From positions 558,001-622,000 of the forward strand of contig JAKFAO010000008.1 of the NCBI GenBank assembly GCA_021527695.1: a stretch of 64,000 nucleotides of DNA. Direction: 5' to 3'. Each line of letters starts with the position of its first letter. Position 1 is the stretch's first letter. A program made the translations under genes and the position numbers. The DNA is from Naematelia aurantialba (lineage: Eukaryota > Basidiomycota > Tremellomycetes > Tremellales > Naemateliaceae). The notes under the pieces were generated by a model. The model did not search any database. It worked only from the letters and a program-made list of their open reading frames with translations, and was not told where the DNA came from. Shown here piece after piece: positions 56,635-64,000 of the stretch.

Positions 56635-58526
56635 ATGTCCGACGTCAAAAAGCCCCTGCGTAAGCCGTTGTTACTTGTTTGACCAGACCGAAGCAAGAGA
56701 GACGAGTTTCTCACCACTCGTAGCGCTGCCATTTGGATACACCTTTCTCTCTGGTGCTATAGCTGGTGGGTTTCTCTTCCGCTCCATCTGCCCCTCCTTC
56801 TGTATAAGGTGGTAGTGCTCACCAGATGTACAGGATGTACGGAGCTCCTGGTACGTTGATGTTGTTTTCGGTGTTGGTGTTGGTATTGTGTTGGTGTTTG
56901 TATTGTGTTGGTGTTGGTGTCGATGATGATGAGCCGGCGCGTGACCTCGGGATGTGGTGTTTTTGGCATCGGCTGATTGGGTGTTGGTGAACAGCTGCTC
57001 TATCCGCTCGATGTAGTCAAGACGCGACAGCAGCTGCACACCGGCAAGGGCGGGGTGGGCATGATGGCGACCTTTAGGTCCATTGTCGCTACAGAGGGGT
57101 AGGTCTCCGTCTTCTCGAGCCGGGTGAGGTTGTGGACGATGACGCTGACACTGCGCAGAGCAAGCAGGCTGTACCGCGGGATCGTGCCGCCCTTGATGCT
57201 GGAAGCGCCCAAGCGAGCGGTCAAGTGTGAGTGACTCATGCCACGCCCGAAAGTTGTGAAGGTCAAGCTGATGTCGTGTGATCAGTTGGTGCGAACGGTA
57301 AGCTTGGCTATCTCTTTCATGACATGCAACCACGAGCTTTGGCGGACCTCCTGCCTCCTCACTCCTGTCACGGCCAACTCTCACCCTACAGACTCTTAAG
57401 ACGCCCCAAGATTCCCTTCCTTCCTCGTCTGTCCTCCCCCTCCCGCCTCATACCCTTCGTCAAAGTCGTTTATACGTCTTCCTCGGCGTCCCCTGTCATC
57501 TCCTCTTTGGCGCTCGCGATTCGTCGTCCTCCCCTCCTCTGCTGGCCGGCTAATCGTGATCCCCACAGGATACTGGGGCAACCTCATCACCTCCAACGGA
57601 CAGCGCAAGAATACCCAGCTGCTCGCGACCCTGACCGGGTGTGCAGCAGGTGCGACCGAGAGTGTCGTCGTGACGCCGTTCGAGTTGGTCAAGATCCGCC
57701 TGCAGGACAAGAGCTCGACGTTTGCTGGGCCGCTTGACGTCATCCGTCATTCATTAAAGACGAGCGGGCCGCTCGGGTAAGCCTCGACGATGCCGCCCTC
57801 ATGATGCCAGCGACCGTCTCCGCCGGGGATCAGCGCTGATATCCACTCAGTCTTTACCAGGGCATGGAGTCGACGTTCTGGCGGCACTTCTGGTGGAACG
57901 GCGGGTACTTTGGCGCCATCTTCTGGATCAAGTCTCTGCTCCCCAAGCCCCAAGTGAGCCCGCGCGGTCCATCTTCCCCCATGCTCGGGCTTCGTCGCTG
58001 CAATCGCACGACTGCTGACGGCCGGAACAGACCAAGAGGGGCGAGATCCTTAACAACCTCGCGGCGGGTACTGTGGGCGGTTTCGTCGGAACCAGCCTCA
58101 ACACTCCCTGTACGTCGTCAATCATTCCATGGTCCCTTCCATCGGTGTTCAGTTGTCGCCTTGTGCCTCCGCAGATCGTGGAGATGGAGATCTGCGAAAG
58201 GCGCTGGCGCTGACGCCAAGGCAGTCGACGTCGTCAAGACCCGGATCCAGCTCAAGGGGACAGGCGAGTGGGCGTACCCCGCCCTCTTCAAGATCGCCCA
58301 GCAGGAAGGCTTCAGCGGTCTCTACAAGGGTCAGTCAAGTCACTCCACGCCACCGCTGCCCTCGCCCTCCATCCGGCCTGCTAGAGCCAGAGCGGTGACT
58401 GACGCACGTTATGCAGGATTCGCACCGAAAGTACTGCGATTGGCACCGGGTGGCGGCGTGCTGCTGCTCGTGGTCGAAGCGCTGTCTACGGTGTTCAGGA
58501 CGTATCTCGGGCCGCCGTACATCTAG
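56635..58526 (+). CDS. Mitochondrial oxodicarboxylate carrier (ODC, SLC25A21-like)
   Basis: ATG 56635 begins MSDVKKPL; splicing yields LPFGYTFLSGAIAGCTELLL. All three mitochondrial carrier signatures are present: YPLDVVKTRQQL, TPFELVKIRLQDK, and TPFDVVKTRIQLKG (the third split by an intron after TP). YWGNLITS and STFWRHFWWNGGYFGAIFWI are characteristic of the oxodicarboxylate carriers, which exchange 2-oxoadipate and 2-oxoglutarate across the inner membrane in lysine metabolism. Seven introns were read, one with GTTGGT repeats. The stop is TAG 58524-58526. The length of about 295 residues fits the family. Upstream is the promoter CT/TATA region (TATATA near 56620). Confidence 0.9.
56869..56922 (+). 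repeat. GTGTTG-type tandem repeat in an ODC intron
   Basis: Imperfect 6-bp units GTGTTG/GTATTG fill part of the intron between AGCTELL and LLYPLDVV. Confidence 0.7.
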
Positions 58527-58620
58527 ACATCTCGCTGTGGATACCTAGACATCTAGAATACAGATATCTAGACATCTAGAATATAGATATCAGACAACTA
58601 GGCTGTAGATATCTAGACTA
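58524..58620. repeat. Degenerate TCTAGACATC repeat just after the ODC stop
   Basis: Six or so variants of CTAGACATCT and CTAGAATA(C/T)AGATAT start at the stop codon itself and extend about 95 bp. They are rich in the palindrome TCTAGA and would be transcribed in the 3' UTR. Confidence 0.7.
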
Positions 58621-58889
58621 TAGAAATGATCTGGGCATAGACATGGGAAATCGCAACCAAATTCCGCAACGACGTCGTGGCAATGCTGCATTGCGTTACA
58701 TCTATAGTGACACTGACGGTCATGTGCAAATGAAATGGGTTGATGGGCTGGTGCTCTATCTACGGTGGGTGTCGAGACCGGCGGTTCTGGGTTGCGAGTT
58801 TGGGCGAGAGCGTAACACCAGGCGGTTGGTGCAGGCGGGGTACGTAGTCGTCGGCGTGGTGGGATACATTGTTTGATGGCTCTCGCTGG

Positions 58890-59035
58890 ATCCACCTGCT
58901 CTGCCAGCGCCTGCCAGAGTCACTGCCAATGCCAGTGCCAGTACCAGAGCCAGTGCCTTGCCAGAGTCACTGCTAATGTTAATGCCAATGCCAGTGCCAG
59001 CGCCGTGCCAGAGTCACTGGCAGTGCAAGGGAGTA
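58890..59035. repeat. Imperfect TGCCAG/TGCCAGAGTCACTG repeat
   Basis: TGCCAGAGTCACTG occurs three times (near 58911, 58960 and 59007), linked by many CCAGTGCCA and AATGCCA units. The array lies between the convergent ODC and glycosyltransferase genes, near the latter's 3' end. Confidence 0.75.
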
Positions 59036-59078
59036 AGGGGTGCCCGTGGGAAGCGCGACGCGGGAGGAGGAAGCACAG

Positions 59079-60661
59079 TCATTCGTCTGGCCGATCACAG
59101 CCGCCCGACAAGAGGTAGCTGAACCGCTGGGGATCCTCCGCCAACGCGATCGGGAGGTCGAGGTAGGTGTGGCTCGGCTTTGTCGCGCCCGACTGCGCGA
59201 CGAGGTCCTTGAACGTCCACGCTTCCTGTGGTGGTCAGGCCTGGGATTGATACAGAGTAGCCGCTGGCGAGAGACGAAGGATTGGTTGATAGGGACAGAG
59301 GCATACACCATAAATCATGCACCATACACCATACACCATACACCATACACCAGAGACACGAGACAGAGACAGAGACAGAGACAGCAAGGAGAGAACGGAC
59401 TCACGGGAAACATGTTGAACGGATCCTGACCCCGACAGACCCTTCGCCTGAGATTCCGCAGATCGGCGAGATCGTCGCTCCTCAGCCGGTCGTTGTGCGA
59501 GTACCCGCGCATCTTGGCTGCCATCTCTGCGAGCGTGCGAAAGCAAAAGGTGCAGTGCCAGCCAGCGCCTGCGAGCAGGGCATCTCCCCCTCGACCGTGG
59601 TAATAAGGCACGGCGTAAGCTTTGTCGCTCGCAGTCGCAGCCGCAGCCGCAGCCGCCGCAGTCGCGGGGGCGGGGGCGGGGGCGGGCGTCGCGGTGACGG
59701 TGTGGATACGGGGGCGCCAGTAGCCGTCGTCCGGCAGGGGAAAGGCGAATGCGTATCTGTAGTTCTTGACGTTCAGGTGCAGCTCTGTCGGGAAGCCAGA
59801 ACAAGACGCCAGGAGACGGAGGGTGTCGCGCGAGATGATCTCGTCCACGTCGCTCTGGATCACGAGGGCGCCGCGCGCCAGTTGCAGCGAGGAGAGGACG
59901 TCGCTCACCGCATGGCGCATGGCGGCTTCGTTGGCGAACGAGCCGCGGGGCTGGTTGCCCACGAGATCCGTCACTGCCCGATAGACGATCTTGCTGCCGC
60001 CGGTAGCGGCAGCAGCGATGCGGTCAAAGCGCTCGCGCTGGTCGGCAAAGTACAGCGGCTTGGGATCGCCCGCAAACGTCGCATTGGCCTCGACGACGAC
60101 AAACGTCGACACGAACGGCGCGTACTCGCGCATCCGGATCTCGAGCATGTCCAGCTCGCTCGACACTAGCACGGCATCGACCATCTCCGGCCGGCCGCCG
60201 GGGCGAGCCGCCCATCCGTGCAATGCACACCATTGGCTAACCGCCTCGCCCTCGTCTTCCTCCTCTCGGCGTTGACTGGGGTCTTGGCTCGAACCTAATG
60301 CTCGACCCGGACGTGAACGTATTTGTGGAGGTGGAAGGGGTAGTGAAAGTGGAATTGGCCCGGGAAACGGGTAATGGTCGATGATGGTAAACGGCCGTTC
60401 GGGTGCGTCCCACAACGGTCGGACGAGGTAGATGAAGTCGCGGCGGAGTGTCCCCAGGAAATGGAGATTGAGCAGCCCCACGACACAGAGAGACACGACC
60501 AGGCCCAGGCGGTACGCCCGTCGGCGGGCCAGCGAGCGGAACCGAGACCAGTACCATCGCGACGAGGGCGGCGACGAGGCCGATGCTGAGGGTGCGCGGA
60601 AGGACGACGAGGCGGCGGCGGGGTACTGTACGGACAAGGGCAGCAGCGGGTGAGAGTCCAT
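59079..60661 (-). CDS. Family 17 glycosyltransferase (beta-1,4-N-acetylglucosaminyltransferase-like), type II membrane protein
   Basis: ATG 60661 (MDSHPLLPLSVQYP) is preferred over a frame extension to 60928 whose upstream part is low complexity. A single signal-anchor helix (YRLGLVVSLCVVGLLNLHFL) follows a basic cytosolic segment, giving Golgi topology. The lumenal domain shows GT17 motifs: VDAVLVSSELDMLEIRMREY, FVVVEANATFAGDPKPLYFA, the probable DxD-like site QSDVDEIISRDTL, and HCTFCFRTLAEMAAKMRGYS. The Ala/Pro-rich insert after HTVTATP is unusual. After one intron with two tandem repeats the last exon (EAWTFKDLVAQSG to PDE) ends at 59079-59081. GT17 members add bisecting GlcNAc in animals; fungal members have no settled role. 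Confidence 0.85.
59321..59385. repeat. (ACCATAC)n followed by (GAGACA)n in the glycosyltransferase intron
   Basis: Four to five 7-bp ACCATAC units (59321-59351) abut about five 6-bp GAGACA units (59353-59385). Both lie inside the only intron found in this gene. Confidence 0.85.
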
Positions 60662-61191
60662 GTTGTTTCGGCTCTCGTCGCCTAGTCCATCGCGATCAAC
60701 GTCGTCGGGATTCTCGTGGTCGTCACGATCGGACCGTCCTTTCCACCGTAGCATCAGGTCGTTGGTCACACACTCATCCCACTCTGTTGTCTGCCTGTTG
60801 CCGCTGTCTGCTGCCTGTTGTCCACGGGCGGATGGAGGGTGTTGCCATGCGATCTCTGTACACTTGACGAGGCGCGAGTATCGACCACAGCCCAATGCCT
60901 TCAGTGAAATCCAGTGCCAAGCGGACAATCTTCAGTGACCGCTCGTTGATGCTTCCTTGCCCTTGTGATTTTCAACCTCCGTGGGCCAAGCGCATCCTTT
61001 CCTAGCGATTACTGGCTCGACTTCCCAACTGTGCTTTATACAGAGCTGCTTAGACAACCATCTCGCATCTTGGACACGGCACAAATGCCATACGCGGGTC
61101 CATGTCTGTAAAGAGTCCCGTCTACTACAGAATAACAGAGAATCTACAACCCTCTTCTCGTTTCTCTCCCCAAATGCCATTCGGACACGCC

Positions 61192-63023
61192 TTATTGCCC
61201 ATTTTGTTGGTATCCCGTCTGCCCATACACTTCGCCCCCATACGCATACCCTCCCTGGCCATGTGGCGTGTATGGATGTTGCGCACCGTTCGCGCCTCCA
61301 TCACTCGCGTTGGTGTACCCATAATCTCGCCCCTGGTACGCCCGGTCGTCGTCGTGCTCTCCGCCATGCATTTGCATCTCGATGGGCAATTGAATGCCCA
61401 TGTCCAGCTCGTCCATCTGGCCCGCTGCAGCCTGCATAGCCTGCTGAACCATGTTCATATCCACCTGCGACGGGTCGTTGTGGCTCAGGGAAGGATCAAT
61501 GTTGATGCTAGAAGAGGACGCTCCGGGTTGAGGTGTTTGAGAAAAGTTGGGCTGTGTGAGTTCTCCATTCTCGTGGTTAAAGTACGACGAGTCGCCGAGA
61601 TCCGTCTGCATCGAAGGCTCGCCATTGTCCCCGGGTTCGGGCTTGGCGCGTTTGCGATTGGCCTGACCCGATCGACCAGGAGCGCGAGGGATGCGTGCTT
61701 TCTTCATCGGTGGACCGCCCTCCGAGATGCCTGGCGCCGACATGGACACTTTGACACCTGGGTGACCCGCAGCAAGCGCTTCGGCAGCAGCAGCCTTGTG
61801 GGCAGCCGTCGCGATTGCCTCTTGGTCTTTTTGAGCTTGGGCAATCGCTTCCTCCTGCTTCATCCCACGACCCTGAAATCCGCCATTCTCAAACCGCCAG
61901 AGGTGGTTTTGCCGGATTCGCCAGCCAGCGATGCAGCCCTGGTTGAGCTTCTCGTAGTACATGTCGGCGCCCTTCCGAGCCAGGTACGTCCGCACGCGAT
62001 GAGCCGAACACCGCCCCTCGTCGCCGTCCCATTCGGCGGGATAGTGTTTCCGAATCCAGTTGACAATGTCATTGGGTTTCTGCGGTGAAGATATGTCGAG
62101 AATGACAGGCAGAGTGCGCCGACAGGAGCGAGACAAGCATGTAATTGAAGTTGAGCAGGGTGGAATGGCAAGAATGTTAGTGCAGGCGCAAGAGAGAGGG
62201 AAAGATTGTGATCAGCGTCAGACAAATTTGAGCGGATGCATAGGGAAGAGGGTCGAGTGGCGAGGCTCACCAGTGGCCAATTATCGTTTCCGTTTGCAAG
62301 GAGTGCACGACCTGCCTAATCAGCCAAGGAACGTGACCCACAACAAGGCGCTCACCGATGAACAGATTGACGCTGGCATTTTGCGGGGGCTACGAGCCGG
62401 CAAAAAGCGCCACATCAGCACGTCGTTTCCTGGTAATTGGCAGTGCCACCCTCGCCAGCGCACGCCGTCCCGCCCACTGATTAGATAGCGAATTGGCATG
62501 GCGAGGGCCGTGACGATTGACTCACCGCTGGCCACTTGGTTTCTGGCTGCGTAGCATTGGCCGGCGCGATGGCGCGCATGACCTTGGCAGTGGGACTGCC
62601 GGGGAGATCATCGTCCTCGGCCGCCGCTGCGTTGGCCTGTTCAATCGCGTCTGCATCGATCCATCCCTCGTTGTTTATATTGGGTATCTGAAAGTCGGTC
62701 GTGCGTGGATTAGGAGCACGCGCGATCGATTCGGTGATCGTCATCTGTGCATTGGCGTCGCGCGAGGTGGTGGATGGCCCGTTGTTGGCGCCATTTCGTG
62801 AAGGAGGAGGAAGGTTGACGAGATCCGGGTCGATCATCGCGTCGGCTGAGGCCGCAGACGGTGCCGCCTTGGCAATGTCTGCGTAGGAAGCGCTGGTCTT
62901 GGTGGCGTCGGCGAGCGTGGAGGGTGGACGGTCATGTTTGGAAGCATGGGAAGCCGAGGCATTGCTAGGAGTCGACGTCGGCCCGTCCGCGGGAAGACTC
63001 GCTGCCACTGCGCTCGATGACAT
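61192..63023 (-). CDS. Unrecognised, probably nuclear protein with a conserved Trp/Arg-rich core
   Basis: ATG 63023 opens an Ala/Ser/Thr-rich N-terminus of about 170 residues with short motifs (SYADIAKAA, DPDLVNLPPP). A middle exon region (about 62500-62270) probably includes DVLMWRFLPARSPRKMPA; its borders are unclear. From about 62105 the core reads PNDIVNWIRKHYPAEWDGDE, CSAHRVRTYLARKGADMYYE, IAGWRIRQNHLWRFENGGF. A basic stretch KKARIPRAPGRSGQANRKRA looks like a bipartite nuclear localisation signal. The tail is Gln/Gly/Tyr-rich (low complexity), ending at 61192. The core is compact and Trp-rich like a small DNA-binding or winged-helix fold, but no family was recognised. It is divergent from the GrpE gene. 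Confidence 0.7.
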
Positions 63024-63463
63024 CGTGCCGCCGAAAAGAGCTTACGCGGTGTTCGCAGTGCCCGAGGGAGTGTCTATTGCAGCTGTCGCTGAGAACGGGT
63101 CGAGGTGGACGGAGTGAATCGGCAAGATTGCGAGCAACTAAACCGGGCAGAGGTGAGAGCAACAGACAAAGAGACTGTTGTAAAGCATCCTGCTAAGTGG
63201 GGGATTATATAAATAGCGGGTCCCAAAGGAGGATGCCATGGTCATTGGCCCAAAGCGGTAACTTTGTGGGCTCTCGCCTCCCAAGTCACGTGATGCGATT
63301 ATCCCTCGGGAACGCCAGAAGCCAACCGAAAAGTTGAGATGCCGTCTCCGTTTTCGACGACATTACTCTTGCTATTCACTTCCACTCACATATTTCTTCT
63401 TGGCCTTGGCACATCTAGTTCCACTGTATCCTCACACCGCGACATCCTGTACGAACCATTGCC
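63024..63463. promoter_or_regulatory. Divergent promoter with TCACGTGA and TATATAAAT
   Basis: TATATAAAT lies at 63206-63214 and can be read as TATA on either strand. ATTGG (inverted CCAAT) is near 63244-63248. The full palindrome TCACGTGA is at 63286-63293. The gap separates the ATG of the unrecognised nuclear-looking protein from that of the GrpE homologue. Confidence 0.55.
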
Positions 63464-64000
63464 ATGAACCCGAGATCACTTGCAACGCAGTTTCGCAACC
63501 TTCCTCGTTCCGCCGCTCTCGCCCGACCTGCTCGTAGAGCGCCAGCCGTCCCTCGTTATTCACCAGTATCTGCATACCGATCCTACTCGGAAGCATCAGG
63601 ACCATCAGCAAAAAGTGCGGAGAGTGCTACTGAGGGGAAGGCTGCGGAGGAGGTTGCCGAGCAAAAGGCCGCCGAGGAGAAGGCAGCAGCATTAGAGGCG
63701 AAGATCAGAGAGCTTGAAGTGAGTCAGCGGGTCCCCTCTTCGTGGCCTTGCCTACCCCTCTTCTTCTGACCACCCCTTTCGCCGTATACAAAGTCTACTA
63801 CCGGTGTTCTGACCTTGACACAGAGAGACGTGCTATATCACCGGGCCGAGATCCAGACGTTGAATCGCCGGATCGCAGATGAGAAAGCCAAGGCATCCGA
63901 GTTCGCCATCACCGCATTCGCGCGCAACCTCCTGAGCACATCCGACGTGCTCACCAAAGCGCTCTCGCACGTCAAGAAGCCAATATCGCCAGAAAACCAG
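63464..64000 (+). CDS. MGE1: Mitochondrial GrpE nucleotide-exchange factor (Mge1), 5' part
   Basis: ATG 63464 begins a presequence rich in Arg, Ala, Ser and Pro (MNPRSLATQFRNLPRSAALA). A Lys/Glu/Ala-rich coiled coil follows (AAEEVAEQKAAEEKAAALEA, KIRELE). An intron (about 63719-63823) joins RDVLYHRAEIQTLNRRIADE, KAKASEFAITAFARNLLSTS, DVLTKALSHVKKP, which is the GrpE core with the conserved RAE..NLxRR and FA..LL..DVL pattern. Mge1 releases ADP from mitochondrial Hsp70 during protein import and folding. The C-terminal beta domain lies beyond the right edge. Confidence 0.9.

Noticed and set aside
59282..60169. 295-codon plus-strand frame antisense to the glycosyltransferase
   Set aside because: It is a shadow of the GT17 coding strand, without start context or family motif.
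1..64000. CRISPR arrays, bacterial operons, riboswitches or viral genes
   Set aside because: No spaced direct repeats of CRISPR form, no Shine-Dalgarno layout, and introns throughout. The sequence is eukaryotic and no viral replication or capsid motif was seen.

Overview
The window looks like nuclear DNA of a basidiomycete yeast, most probably a Tremellomycete (Trichosporonales or Cryptococcus-like); this placement is inference. The evidence is GC-rich sequence, genes on both strands with many short GT-AG introns (about 45-80 nt, often with CTGAC or CTAAC-like branch sites), a PriA/CPL1-type secreted Cys-rich protein, FHS and NCS1 transporters, and tRNA genes with introns. Exon junctions given here were read by eye from splice signals and frame continuity. 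Small exons may be off.

Left block (1-21.7 kb) is mostly housekeeping: a partial unknown protein, a mitochondrial Tim44/MRPL45-type protein, an OGFr-domain protein, the NatC LSm subunit NAA38, the VPS15 kinase/scaffold, a Ser-rich single-pass membrane protein, a flavin monooxygenase, acyl-CoA-binding protein and a small complex I (B12D/MLRQ-type) subunit. At 21.7-24.8 kb there is a gene-poor stretch with two intron-containing tRNA genes (Val-UAC and Ala-AGC), then a small coiled-coil protein.

Middle block (26.8-53.8 kb) is accessory and metabolic. It holds an adenylation-thiolation-reductase enzyme, a Dal5-type MFS carrier, two tandem DUF952-like proteins, an NCS1 nucleobase permease, an L-fucose-permease-type MFS carrier, an Rds1/ferritin-like secreted protein, an aryl-alcohol-dehydrogenase-type aldo/keto reductase, a phytanoyl-CoA-dioxygenase-like enzyme and a DHA2 MFS exporter. 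Two head-to-head pairs share promoters (reductase/Dal5 carrier and AKR/dioxygenase). Acid reductase, aldehyde reductase, oxygenase and four transporters side by side suggest an uptake and conversion cluster for small acids, aromatics or nucleobase-type substrates, but the substrate is not visible in sequence. The reductase carries an in-frame stop and its divergent partner a one-base frameshift, so this pair is either decaying or mis-sequenced.

Right block (53.8-64 kb) holds the CPL1-like protein, a mitochondrial oxodicarboxylate carrier, a family-17 glycosyltransferase, an unrecognised nuclear-looking protein and the start of the mitochondrial GrpE homologue. A recurring oddity is that short-period tandem repeats sit inside introns of at least six genes.
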